A stretch of 64,000 nt of DNA. Source: Hanleya hanleyi. Its lineage: Eukaryota; Mollusca; Polyplacophora; Lepidopleurida; Hanleyidae. Of this stretch, positions 22,130 to 33,170 are shown piece after piece. The stretch is taken from NCBI GenBank assembly GCA_036873755.1, contig JAVTVY010037020.1, positions 1 through 64,000 of the forward strand, given 5' to 3'. Within the stretch, counting starts at the first letter, position 1, and every line of letters begins with the position of its first letter. Position numbers and translations under genes: made by a program. The notes under the pieces were generated by a model. The model searched no databases. It was not told where the DNA came from and saw only the letters and a list, made by a program, of their open reading frames with translations.

Positions 22130-22588
22130 AGGGCTCGGACCACTATTAAATTTACATTGACGGCCATGTTAATGAAAGTGCACCTGGCTGATTTATTAAT
22201 TATTTTTGGACTTTCATCTCTTGGCAGTTTGTAGTTCCATTCAAGTCCTGCATCGCCATCTACTTCTTGGCGGGGGTCGCCCATCAAAATTTCGAACCAG
22301 AGCGTCCTGTTGGCAAGCACTGTACTTCCGGCGAATAACTTACCTCCAAAAAGCAGAGTCTACGCACCTGCATATGGTGCCTCAGACTGGCATGAATTAT
22401 GCAGTGAATTCAAAATAAAAGTCACAACTCAAAAGGGCACTTGTCATGCTTAATGTTGGCCATGCAAGCCCTTGTCTCATTATCAAAAGGAAGCTGGGGA
22501 AAAAATCAGCACAAAAACTTGTCCTCTATGGCAGAGGTTATTTAGAGGGGTTAACGGCTAGGGACTTTTTTTTAGTGGTCCGAGCCCT
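22130..22588. mobile_element. 460-bp TIR element, direct copy 3
   Basis: Begins AGGGCTCGGACCACTA and ends TAGTGGTCCGAGCCCT with perfect terminal repeats. It closes the array; the right flank AAACAGCC is unique DNA leading to STK40. Confidence 0.85.
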
Positions 22589-23235
22589 AAACAGCCAAGA
22601 TAAAGATACTTCATGTTTATTTGCATTTCCTAATCTATTTTGACATATGCCCAAACACCAGCAGAGATCTCCAACAGAGTAAGCTCCCTTCGCGGAAAGG
22701 AAAGTAGCCATAGCCAGCTCAATAAGTGATATGTTTTATTGTTATGAATACTCACCAAGAAGAAAGGAGTTTAGATAAAAGCTTAGATAAAAATTTTACT
22801 TAGCTAACATCTTGAAGAGCAATCCAATTGCCAACAGTTTTGAACAATCAAAGCTGAAAATACATAAGTCCAAGGATTTTGAGGAATTGACTTCTAAATG
22901 GTCTTTTTAAGTTACATGAATTGAATGATTAGAGGGATTAATATTTATCCAGATATATATATTTGTATATTTTGTACGTTATGTACATGTACTTCAAACT
23001 GATAATCTAGCTTTTAGCCAAATCAGAACGAGTCTTTTTGAACTAACTGAAAATATGAAAAGTTGCTGAAATATTTTGTGCAGAAATGTTGTACACTCTA
23101 CTTTGTGCCAAAATGTTGTGTACTGAGATGTCGCTCACAACATTTTATCACTGCATGCCGAAATGTCATGGATTCAGTGTGAACAGTTGATAAAGAAATG
23201 CATGTAAATGTACCTATATACTTCTGTACTTGCAG
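22589..23235. other. Probable STK40 intron; no gene seen
   Basis: AT-rich sequence ending in the acceptor ACTTGCAG at 23235. The STK40 exon that should precede 23236 is not found here. Confidence 0.5.
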
Positions 23236-23472
23236 GATGAGGCCTGGGAGGAGAAAGACACCCTGGACATGACTGGCGGTATAGAATACACTGGCAAGAA
23301 AAAGAGACGTTTATGTCTGGTGCTGGACTGCTTGATACCTCACGACTTCAGTAACCAGAATGCTGACCTCATCAACTTACAGCACTATGTGATCAAGGAG
23401 AAGAAATTGTCAGAAATGGAGGCCATCATCATATTCTATGACATAGTCAGGGTGGTTGAATGTTTGCACAAG
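23236..23472 (+). CDS. STK40: STK40 exon: N-lobe end and helix C-terminal region
   Basis: 79 codons, phase 0 at both ends, from acceptor CTTGCAG to donor AAG|GTACGA. It encodes RLCLVLDCLIPHDFS, NLQHYVIKEKKLSE and VVECLHK. Because it starts in phase 0 with no ATG, at least one exon must precede it. Confidence 0.93.
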
Positions 23473-26400
23473 GTACGATTTAGATAGCTTGAAACTGTGG
23501 GACATGTTTTTAATATGTTTTGGTGTTATGGACTTCATTGTCATTTGGTAGTGGGACATCATAGCCATGTTTCATTAAAATCAGGGAACCAGTGACATAA
23601 ATACTATTTTAGATGCATGCAATGTATTTAGTACTTGCAGTACACCAATACACCAGTTTTGAGATGGTGAAAATAGTGGAACTCTTCAGATTTCAAGTGG
23701 CAAATATCTGTAAAACCAAAATAATATTTTCATGTAATATCCAAGTAGATGTGGTGACTTTGGTTCTGAGTGTCATATTCTAGATATATTAAAAAATCTG
23801 TGCAAAAAAAAAACCAAAAACAGAGAAAAACCCAGTTACAAACGTCTGCGCCTTGCTGTTTTACATCACTCTGACTCTGAGCATTAAAATATAAAACTTG
23901 GGTATTTTGCCTGTACGAAACACAACTTCTTGTGCAGAATTGAGGAGGTCATTTTTGGCTTTACTAATGCAACACCTAAGTGAGTTATCCTAACTACCCC
24001 TAGATTCCCTTGGTTCAGAATGTTTACAAATGTTCCATTTCGAAGATGTCACATTTACATGTATTTTACCTTTGATGCAGAAAAATATTGTCCACCGAGA
24101 CCTGAAGCTTGGAAATATGGTTCTAAATAAACGAACAAGACGGATAACCATAACAAACTTTTGCTTGGGGAAACACCTGGTCTCTGAGAAAGACCCTCTA
24201 AAGGATCAGAGAGGTAGTCCTGCTTACATCAGCCCGGATGTGCTCAGTGGTAAGCTTTCCTCTATCGTGTCTATAGATACATACAGTACTGTTGGTTACA
24301 TCAGTTTGACTGACATGTTGGAGGGAGTATGGTCATGAGAGTGAACCTGGTTTAACCCTATCTGGCCTAGGCCATTATGGGCATTATGGCCGCCCTTCCA
24401 AAATGTTCACCGCAGCTCTGGAATGACATGAATGAGATGCTTTCTGACTTTTCTGCAATCTTATTGGCATTATTTTGAGACTATTTGCATAATCCTAGGT
24501 GCAAAGAATCCTGCGAAAATTCAAAATGGCCTCCATAAGGTGTTGTTGGTGTTTTCTATACATTTATCGCATTTCTCCTTCTTAAAATGGTATAAAGTAA
24601 TTATTTTACCATTATTCTTTGTCATATTAATTAGTCTTTGAGAGAAAATATCGAAAAATAAAGAAATTGGAAAATTGGACGCCAAAGAATAGGTAAAAAA
24701 TGGCTCCTGAAAAGATTGCATCACTGTGACATCATAATGGCAGCCATGTTGGATTGTTTGATTACTACATAATGGAAAAGAAGATTTAAAACGCTTACAA
24801 TTCATGTATGCGAAGTGCAATTGATGATAAAGTCATTGCAAGTGATTTGTTGCTACGATGAATGATTTAATAATATGAAGTGATGGTGTACTATTAAGCC
24901 TAATCCAGTGGAGAATATGTGAACTCACTGATCTTGTGTTTTTCTCATTAACAGGGAAACCATATTTGGGCAAACCAAGTGACATGTGGGCTATAGGAGT
25001 GGTGCTGTTCACCATGCTGTATGGACAGTTCCCCTTCTATGACAGTGTACCCCAGGAGCTCTTCAGGAAAATAAAGTCTGCAGAATTCAACATTCCAAAG
25101 TAAGTTGCTTTTCTTCTATGTTACTGTGGATGGTTGCAACTGAGACTAATGTATACACTGAACAAAAGATCTATCTTCCCCATATCCAAAAATGATAGCA
25201 AATATTTTTTGCAATTTTTTTCCATCGATCTATTCATATCGAAACATCAAAAAGAACTTTTGCACAGTGAGGCTGATGCAATAAAGTGAGTTTATTAGTC
25301 TTTCAACACTATTTCAGTCATATCACGACATTCAGTTCCTATTCCTGTCAAATTGTAATCATTCCAATGTAAGAAAGGCTTGGTTCGTAATATATCTCCA
25401 TACAATGTCATTATATTTTCACCTTCCCGCTAGAGAGCGGCGAGGCCCGGGTGACGTCACACGCTTAGACGACCCGAGGCAAAATGGCGGCATGCTTGAG
25501 AGACAACGATGCGCAGGTTGAATGCTGATTTAATCGAGTAGAAAAAAATTGCAAAAAATATTTCCTTACATTTTTGGATATGGGGGAGATAGATCTTTCA
25601 TTCAGTGTATACATTAGTCACATGTTTTCTTCTCCTTTAACATGTTTAAGCAGAGTGATCACTCTCCATCTCTCTCCTAACTTTTTCTTCAACTGAAGAG
25701 GGTAATCACTCTCGCATTGCTCACGCACAACAGAATCTAGGAGAGTGATCAACAGCTCTTCGAGAGACAAACACGAGAGACTGTTAAAGGTGTGGCAATT
25801 GCGTGTATTTACATGTAGGCCCTACTTGAAAATATTGCTTACAGTCAGAGAAAATCTTTCAACAGCATCTCAATTTTGTTTGTAAAAATAGTTCTTATTA
25901 TCTAATGGCAATTTGTCTGTCGGTCAAGGTTACTTTGATTAAAAAAAATTAGAAAATCCTTCAAAATAACTTGTTTGTGAGTGGATGTATACATTAGGTG
26001 TATGTTAATCCCTGTAAAGCTGGATATATATGTCGACTACTAAAACTGAGATGTGGTTATTGATACACAGGTTGCATGTCAGAAGCTGATCATAATTCTA
26101 GACTAGTATGTTATTCAATCAGAAATAATATTCGGAATAAATGGTATTGTGATGCAATGTCACAGTGTACATGATGACATAGAAAACATCAGATCTGTTT
26201 TGCTTCAACATGTTCAAGGTGTCATATTCTAGATATATTAAAGTCAATACTAAATTTATATATGTGAAAAAGCCAAACACAGCCGAACATGACGAATGCC
26301 CAATTTCACATCTACCTTCTACAAATTATGTTGTCCTCTTCATAGAAACATGTGTAGGCTGAGTTGGCTTACTCGTGATTATCATGAATGCTTTCAGTGA

Positions 26401-27506
26401 TGGTCGGGTGTCTGATAAGACGAGTGCTGTCATCCGAGATCTCCTGGTACTGGATCCACAAAAGAGACTGTCAGCATCACAAGTTCTGGACTCACTCAGC
26501 CTCATCATTGCAACATGGTAACACTGAACAAAGGAGATGTCATCAACGTCATTTTTCTTCAGAAATTTCCTCTACAGTCATGCTTCGTGAACTAATGTGT
26601 TTCACGGACATAATCCATTCATTGTGAAAATTTTGGATGTATTCACTATGTGAGAACTAGCTGAAGGGTGCTGCCATATTTGTGCATGAAAATGAGGCTC
26701 CATTGGACAGTGACGTTCTTGTTGCATTTGCGTAACAGGCGATGTCATTGTTTGCATCACATGATCTTCATAATTATAACTACGACTACCACTCAACTCA
26801 GCCGTCATTCTCAACTCTCACATAACTGTACCTCAACTCTGACATATATTGATGGCACCCTACAATTAGTTAGCGTGAAATAAAAACTTTCTCGGACGTA
26901 AAATGGATTATTTCCGTAAAACATGTCATTTCTCAAGGAGGATAGGTGTCGAGTTCTCCTGTAAAAGCAACTGTTCATCTCATAGATATAGCGTGATGAG
27001 ATAGGAGAATTTGGTCATTTTAAAACTGTATTAAATTACATCTTGAAAACAAAAACCACCAAAAATTAGTTTTATGCAAGTATAAACATTCCTAATTATT
27101 ATATTGAGGTTAATTTGCTGAATTAACAAATGTATTCTTTTAAAATATTGCTTACAGGAAGTCATTATCAGCTATGTCAGGACCATTACAAGTTGTCCCG
27201 GATGATGCTGTACCCCACAACGCACCCAACAAGAACAAGCCGGGAGGGGAGATAACCAGCCTCAGCGAATTAGAGCTGACATTAGGGCAACTGGAAAGGA
27301 ATGACGCTATCGCAAGTGTAGTGGAGAACAAACCTGCCAAACTTCTCTTACCACACCGAAGGCCTGCTGTGACACATCCTCCCATTCGAAGAATGAACGT
27401 TGACGCCCAGCCATTGACCTCAGCGGAGTTCAACGCGCATAGACATTTGTTAGCTCAGCACAGAACTACAGTAAATCTTGATATTCAGCGGTCAACTAAC
27501 TCATGA
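23236..27506 (+). CDS. STK40: STK40, serine/threonine pseudokinase (5' truncated as seen)
   Basis: Five exons (23236-23472, 24081-24249, 24955-25099, 26398-26517, 27158-27506) join in frame through GT-AG introns into 339 residues plus stop; human STK40 is 435. The order is: end of the N-lobe with LINLQHYVIKEK; catalytic loop HRDLKLGNMVLNK; TNFCLGKHLVSE, where Asn-Phe-Cys replaces the Mg-binding Asp-Phe-Gly; GSPAYISPDVLSG; PSDMWAIGVVLFTMLYGQFP; LLVLDPQKRLSAS; and a C-terminal tail with SGPLQVVPDD and VDAQPLTS. These blocks are diagnostic of STK40 (SgK495/SHIK), a Tribbles-related pseudokinase reported to dampen NF-kB and p53 signalling and to bind the COP1 ubiquitin ligase. The glycine loop and VAIK-lysine exons are not visible upstream, where a transposon array lies. 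Introns 2 and 3 hold MITEs. Confidence 0.95.
24081..24249 (+). CDS. STK40: STK40 exon: catalytic loop and NFC motif
   Basis: From acceptor TTGATGCAG to donor GTG|GTAAGC; ends in phase 1. It starts KNIVHRDLKLGNMVLN, keeping His-Arg-Asp and the loop Asn, and continues to ITNFCLGKHL and AYISPDVLSG. Confidence 0.95.
24352..24840. mobile_element. TTAACCCTATCTGGCC element in STK40 intron 2
   Basis: The left end TTAACCCTATCTGGCCTAGG matches the left end of the TTAA-target MITE at 61843 (TTAACCCTATCTGGCCTGGG). Inside are comparable words (ATGGCCGCC, TGACATCATAATGGCAGCCA). The interior is divergent and I cannot fix the right end, so the end given is approximate. Confidence 0.4.
24955..25099 (+). CDS. 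STK40: STK40 exon: C-lobe, SDMWAIGVV
   Basis: From acceptor ATTAACAG to donor AAA|GTAAGT; completes the Gly codon split from the previous exon and leaves two bases for the next. Encodes KPSDMWAIGVVLFTMLYGQF and the segment to FNIP. Confidence 0.95.
25144..25619. mobile_element. Fold-back MITE with ~75-bp inverted repeats in STK40 intron 3
   Basis: The left arm starts GACTAATGTATACACTGAAC and runs through GATCTATCTTCCCCATATCC to TTTTTTGCAATTTTTTTCC. The right arm (about 25543-25619) is its reverse complement with few mismatches. The TA/CACTGAA ends suggest a Tc1/mariner-type non-autonomous element with TA target site; that is inference. Confidence 0.75.
26398..26517 (+). CDS. STK40: STK40 exon: C-lobe end
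   Basis: From acceptor GCTTTCAG to donor ATG|GTAACA. It encodes DGRVSDKTSAVIRDLLVLD and PQKRLSASQVLDSLSLIIAT, matching the end of the STK40 kinase-like domain. Phase is consistent at both edges. Confidence 0.94.
27158..27506 (+). CDS. STK40: STK40 terminal exon with C-terminal tail
   Basis: From acceptor CTTACAG to TGA at 27504-27506, 116 codons including stop. It begins KSLSAMSGPLQVVPDD and later carries HPPIRRMNVDAQPLTSAEF, both conserved in vertebrate STK40. The segment between is more divergent. Confidence 0.93.
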
Positions 27507-28741
27507 TTGAAAATATTCTTACTGCAGGATTTTGTTATGTCATGTGCTGCTTTAGTGATGGTGTGAAGAGAAAGCAGAGGTCAAAATATAGAATTGACCA
27601 GGATTTCTCAGTAAAGCATTTTAGTCATATATTGAATCCTAACTCACAAATATTTAAACATAGCAGGAATTAGATGAACAGAATTTAACCAGAATCACAT
27701 GTCTAATGCTATTATACACAACTTATCTTCATCGTAATAACCTCTAATATTTTATATGATTTTTACGATTTTTCATGGATGATGAAATGCTGATGAAGCC
27801 TGGAACAGTCGGGTCTCAAGTATTGAGAATGTAAGGAATCCCTGTGTGTGAAATGTTTGAAAGGTGCTTAGAAGTCCTGGAAGAAAAGTTGATTAAGGTC
27901 CTTTGAAGTCCTGGGAAAATATTTTTCAAGAAGGGTAGGAATGTTCAACCCTGTTAAATGGCTTATGGAAATTAATTCACATATTTATACTTAAATGGAA
28001 TCCAATTTAGCAAAATTAATTAGCATGTTACAATTAATAATTGTTGAAGAATATATTTACCTCCATTTGCTGATTCAGGTGGAACGGTATAAATTATTTT
28101 TCATACGGTCTACTGGACCTATTGGTATCATTTTGTTTGCATGACAAATATTTTTTTTATCTAATTATATATGTATGTAGAGAAGTACTAAGTCTAGATA
28201 TGCTGTCAGATTTCATGCCCCATTATGATCTTTGTCTGAGTAAACCCGCGAACAATTCAATCCCCATATCAAAATCCAATCATGCCAATTATGGAGAAAT
28301 CCGTCATGTAAGACACATACAATAGGTGACTGCATGTGGGGAACCATTCAACCAAGGAGTGAAAAGGGCCAAGTATATTGCACGCAAAGTGTTGCCGATT
28401 GAAGTTGTCTTACATGACGGGTCTGCCCAATTATGGAGAGAAAATTCAATCAGTTGTTCTATTGAATTTGATCATTCTCTAAAATTATTGAAATGACAAA
28501 GAAATAATGGATATATCTGCATGATTTTGGACCATTTTGTCAACTATTTCTAATAATTTTGAGCACTCCCAGATCTTATGGTGGGAAATTACACTTTTTG
28601 TGGTTGAACTATTACAGGGGTTACCATAGCTTATTTGGATAGTAAAATACTGGGCATGAGTCACCCATGTGATTAATTATGGCAAAACTGGTTGACCTGG
28701 CAGAAATTAGGCAAATATGCTATCTGAACATTCTCGTTGGT
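27507..28741. other. Downstream of STK40, probably partly 3' UTR
   Basis: AT-rich with no open frame worth calling. No canonical AATAAA is evident close to the stop; one candidate lies at 29903-29908, so either the 3' UTR is long or a variant signal is used. Confidence 0.4.
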
Positions 28742-28835
28742 GAAAGCTGAGGTGGCTGAGAGCTCTTGCATTTACTGCTGGCAATTTGGTGCTGAACTCT
28801 GGAGAGGCGCGGGTTCGAGTCTCACACGGGACTGA
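28742..28835 (+). repeat. tRNA-derived SINE head (long variable arm type)
   Basis: Contains a box A-like TGGCTGAGAGC (28753-28763) and a near-consensus box B GGTTCGAGTCT (28812-28822) with a spacing and intervening stem typical of Leu/Ser-type tRNAs. The acceptor ends do not pair well, so this is a SINE head or tRNA pseudogene rather than a working tRNA. Confidence 0.55.
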
Positions 28836-30189
28836 TGCTTCCAGCACTAGTATTTGTGCTTTACCAAGAAAGTGTCATCCTAAAAATAATTGGATATAAA
28901 TATGCTATAAATATTTCTCCTATTTGAATATCTGGAATAACAAGTTAGAAATATTTCCTCATATATTAAACAGAGGTGAACTGTGAAAAGTACTACCCAG
29001 TTATAAGGCGACCTAGAGTGCTTGGGGTCACTGGGGCATGAAATCAGTATATCCGAACATTGCCGTTAAATAGGTGCTATCACATGATCTCAATCGACAA
29101 TCATTTGTAGTTGATCGTGTAAGATATTGGCATAACAATATCAAGGTGACAATGGAGTGAATGTTGTCCATCACACAAATGCAATTTTATGAAATCATGT
29201 ACATTTGATTGTGTTGCCAACTAAACCTAACAGTAATATGTTAAGGAACATCATGCCATGACTATTTTGAGAGAGAAGAAATTTCATAAGTTCAGACTGT
29301 ATTATTCATTTTAGTTCAGAAGAATGTATGATAATAACCACATGCCCGAGTGTATCATGAATTTTGCCTTATTGGTTCATTCTTGCATGTTAGATTAAAG
29401 TGTTAGTCAGTTAATCATGAAACCGATTTTGCATGCTAGTAGCATGGGATGTCATTTTGCCAGGTTATTTTATCAGGTTGTTATTTTACCAATTTCACTC
29501 GTATTCAAATCTAAATAGGTTTTATGAAAAAGATCTACGTACCAGAACTTTGTTAATCATTACTGTTTATATTATATTGTCAATTTATCCTTGTTAAGTA
29601 CAAATATTTAACTGTATTAAATATTCATATGTTCTTACAGCACTAAGATCAAACAACTGAAATATTGTTGAAAGCGATCATGCTATGGTCAAACATATAT
29701 TCTCTCCATCTACATGCATGTAGATGTTTATTTCAACAAACAGCAGTCCCCGTCTCACCTACTGATTCCAAGTGTCCGTTTCTGTAGAGGTGTGACTGAT
29801 ATTGAATAGGGCAAATTTAGATCATCTGATTGGACAGGGTTTTGAGGCATGTCTGTGACTGATTGGCTGAATTGATGATTGTCTTGTAAACTCTGTACCG
29901 GTAATAAACACCAAACAGGTCTTGGCATCGATTAGTCGATCAATGCATCGATTGATTCCAGGACCTATGTAGATGATGAAAGTGATTGATGATGGAAGTG
30001 GAGGAGATGACGAAAGAATTGAAAAAATTGCATGTAATCTTCTTCCTGCTTTTGACCGGATCATGAATATATTCAAAATGACAGAAAAATGCATGGAATT
30101 ATTTCTTTCACCTAAAATAATGATCTTCTAGTATTCTGAATAGTTTATATAAGAATGGAGAGCAGTTATTGAACGAAAACTGTCCTGTG

Positions 30190-30790
30190 GCAATATAAGT
30201 TAGTTTTTTTACCCCTCGGCCATTTTGGCCTTGGGGTATTGTCGTCGCCATGTCCGTCCGTCCGTTACCGCATTTTAGGCAAAACCGCTTGAGACACAAT
30301 CGCCAAATTTTCAACACTTATTTATCTAGTCCTAAGTCAGACGCCATATCGAAAGTGGCTCCTCTCAGCTCATATTTTACAGAGTTCTGCCTGTTTACAG
30401 ATATATTAATTTCTGTTTCTGTCCTATATACCTGAATATAACCAGCTATATCTGCAGAACTGTGTTCGGTATAGCTATTATATTTTGGAAACTTATTTAT
30501 ATTGTTGTATTCTACAAGCCAACAAAGGATTATTCGCCTCGGCTTATGGAGTTATGCCCCTTTCGGATGTAATAATCTCCAGTTTTGTTATCTGTAGTTG
30601 AATGTACAAGTCATATCTGCAGATCTTTGTTCGGTACAGCTTATTCAGCTCGATTCTTGTTTTACAGAGTGCTAAGTCAGACGCCTATCGAAAGTGGTTC
30701 CCCTCGGCCCATACTTTGCAGAGTTATGCCCCTTTACTGATATATAATTTTTCTATTTCTGTCCTATATGCATGAATGTAACCAACTACC
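30190..30790. repeat. Repeat element with ~340-bp internal tandem units
   Basis: Starts with CCTCGGCCATTTTGGCC and GTCCGTCCGTCCG, then CTAAGTCAGACGCC and TATCGAAAGTGG recur about 341 bp apart (near 30331 and 30672), with TTTACAGAGTT and ATGCCCCTTT blocks between. Non-coding. Confidence 0.6.
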
Positions 30791-31339
30791 GGTATATCTT
30801 GATCATCACACATAGAAATATCTCTTTCCCAATTCACACTACACATGGGTCTCAATCACTTGGGGAAAGCCGAGGCGTTTTGATTAGATCGATCTAATGT
30901 ATAGATTTTACTGTGAGAGGTTACTTCACTTCAGGGTAAATTAAATCACCATATAGCTACTTTACTTCATTGGAGCATGCTTTTCAGAAAGACTTAACAC
31001 AAAATCACCTTTGCTACTTTACTTCCTTGGTGCATGACTTGCCGTAAGAACATCAATACTGGCATTTGTTCATCAAGGAAAACTTGATCCTTAGAAATAA
31101 AAACAGTTGTACAGTTTTTGAAAGATTGTGTTTTTCCATTTATTTGAAAATTTGACTTACTCTGGGATTATTTATGTATGCCTGTCATCAGATGTCAGAA
31201 CGCGAGCTCTGCCTGTCTGCTCATCCATTCATCTGTCAGTTAACATTTGCTATCTGTGCAATACTGGTATCGCCACTTCCAGGTTGTGAATTGTACCAAA
31301 TTTGGGTGAAAGGCAAATAGAGATCCTATTTATTTTGGT

Positions 31340-31530
31340 TCTTGTCAGATTACCAAAGTTAAGCAACGTTGAGCTCGGTCATTACTTGTATGTGTGACTG
31401 GTAGTTGTACTGAGTCGGCTGATGCAATGTCCAGGATAATAGGAACTGTGGACACTCGTGTTCTGGCACATCCAGGCACCGTTGTGATATGACTGAAAAT
31501 TGTGAAAAATGATGTTAAATTCTACTCAAT
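31340..31530 (+). mobile_element. 5S rRNA-derived SINE
   Basis: 31347-31404 aligns over its length with the internal part of eukaryotic 5S rRNA: TCAGATTACCAAAGTTAAGC is the equivalent of the TCTGAT...AAGCTAAGC box A region, and GGTCATTACTTGTATG of GGTTAGTACTTGGATG towards box C. It ends in GATATGACTGAAAATTGTG and a GTTAAATTCTACTCAATCAC tail shared with the other SINEs here. This fits the SINE3 type (5S-derived Pol III promoter). Mutations make it probably inactive. Confidence 0.7.
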
Positions 31531-31739
31531 CACTGACTTGGTCCGTATCTATTTTGAGGAAAAACGATTCAAGGTCAAGGTCTCTGATCCAACTTAAACG
31601 CTTGTAGCTTTGGTGATCATATTATATATCTTGGCTACAGCTACAGATCTTGCTACTAACATTTCACTATATTTTTCAATCAATTTGAACAGCTATAATA
31701 TGCAGCACCGCCAGCTCGATCCCTCATGTAAGCCCTCCA

Positions 31740-32950
31740 CGGTTAAAAGCATGATGCATTTGGGGAAATATTCATCTAATACTCAAGCGTCTAATCTGCC
31801 ATTCAGTCGTGGCCCATTAAAGAGAATGTCCGCATCCAAAAATCCATATAACAGCATTAGCACCAAATTCAAAGAAAAACATAGTATACAGTTTTCAATG
31901 CTACTGGCAAGACCTCGCAATGTTTCAAAAATATCAAATCCGTTTCGCTGATCAATATTCTTAATCCATATGATTTTCGTTGTAAAGGCGTTCTAGAGAA
32001 CGATGTATCTCGTTCACGCTTTGATTGTGGCTTCATATGAACACCATCAGGATCTTGTGCAGGAGTTCATACGGCCATTAACCCCAGGTTATTTATTTGA
32101 CTGTTTATTTGAGAAACTTTGAGTGAAGGCGCTTGGTGGTATTGCCCGGTTTTGTAAGTTTCTGAAATAATTATTGTGACGTGGATTCAAATCGAAACAT
32201 TTTACACAGGATCTTGCGAATATTGCTACTAGTCGAGATATGTATATGTCATATGTTGGCCCCACTGCAATATTATTGTCTAGAAAGGGACAGTTTATGT
32301 TGCCGAAATTGTAATGATCTCTCTTGTCATAAAGTTGACGAGAGAGAAGGCCCTCTCCATTTTCATAGAGCTTTAGGTCTATATATGTGCCGTTTGGGCT
32401 ATCTGTAGTTTCCTCCAAATCCAGTGAGGATGGATATATATCCTTCACTGCGTTATTTATATAGCGATTATCCACATCGTGAAGATCGTCTATATAACGT
32501 TTGGTGAATGAGAAGAGACTGGCTTTGAAATGATCGTTTTTTTAATGCATATAGTCGTATTCATAAGAGAACAGATACAAAAGGGTGTACAATTAGTACC
32601 CATTGGAATATCTATATGTTGTTGATATATTGTATTGCCAAATTTCACATAGATATTATTGATGAGAAATTCAAGCAGTTCTGTAAACAAAGAGACATTC
32701 CATGAATGATATTCCTTGTATGTAGTAGAGTTAAAGAAAAGCTTTATGGCTTCTGATATTAATATATCGGTGATCAGTTTTCTTGAACACCGATACCATT
32801 TATGAGCTAAGACGGTCAATAAGATCCTGATGAGGGATTGTAGTATAGAGAGTCGAAAAATCCTATGTGGATACATGTCTGCCTGGTATGTGTCCTTCCC
32901 ATCAAGCTCTTCAGTAAAACATTTTGAGTTTTCAATATATGAATACAATC
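31740..32950 (-). pseudogene. Decayed reverse-transcriptase retroelement (copy B)
   Basis: On the minus strand, 32948-32490 encodes the RT finger-palm region ending in QQHIDIPMGTNCTP (IPMGTNC at about 32609-32589). Then 32475-32089 encodes the stretch after the palm: SSLDLEETTDS, then YIDLKLYENGEG, QLYDKRDHYNF and YISRLVAIFARSC. The expected YxDD catalytic box between the two fragments is lost to frameshift. The 3' end (31740-31990) carries the terminal motif shared with copies at 3830, 4395, 42030 and 45955. The IPMGTNC...LYDKRD...NFP...YISQL architecture is found in abundant invertebrate retroelements; I cannot assign the clade with certainty (Penelope-like or non-LTR). Confidence 0.7.
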
Positions 32951-33044
32951 AACGCCAGAGTTTTAGAAATAATGGCGCAATACCTTTCCCAATACAAATG
33001 TTTTTCCGTCATGAAGGGCCCTGAAGAAGTCCTTTGCATCGCAT

Positions 33045-33170
33045 CGACCCTCAACGTCGCAGTGCGATGTTAAGGGTCGACAAGACGGCCCTCAACATGG
33101 CATTGTCTTCGCGATGTTAAGGGTCGACCATGTCGAAATTTTGGTGCTTTGGGATGTTAAGGGTCGTCAT
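33045..33170. repeat. Short GATGTTAAGGGTCGAC repeats
   Basis: GATGTTAAGGGTCG recurs at about 33065, 33114 and 33153, with CGACCCTCAACGTCGCA- and CGGCCCTCAACATGGC-type reverse relatives between. A related CTGTCGACCCTCAGCATTGC occurs at 34172. Small local duplication. Confidence 0.6.
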
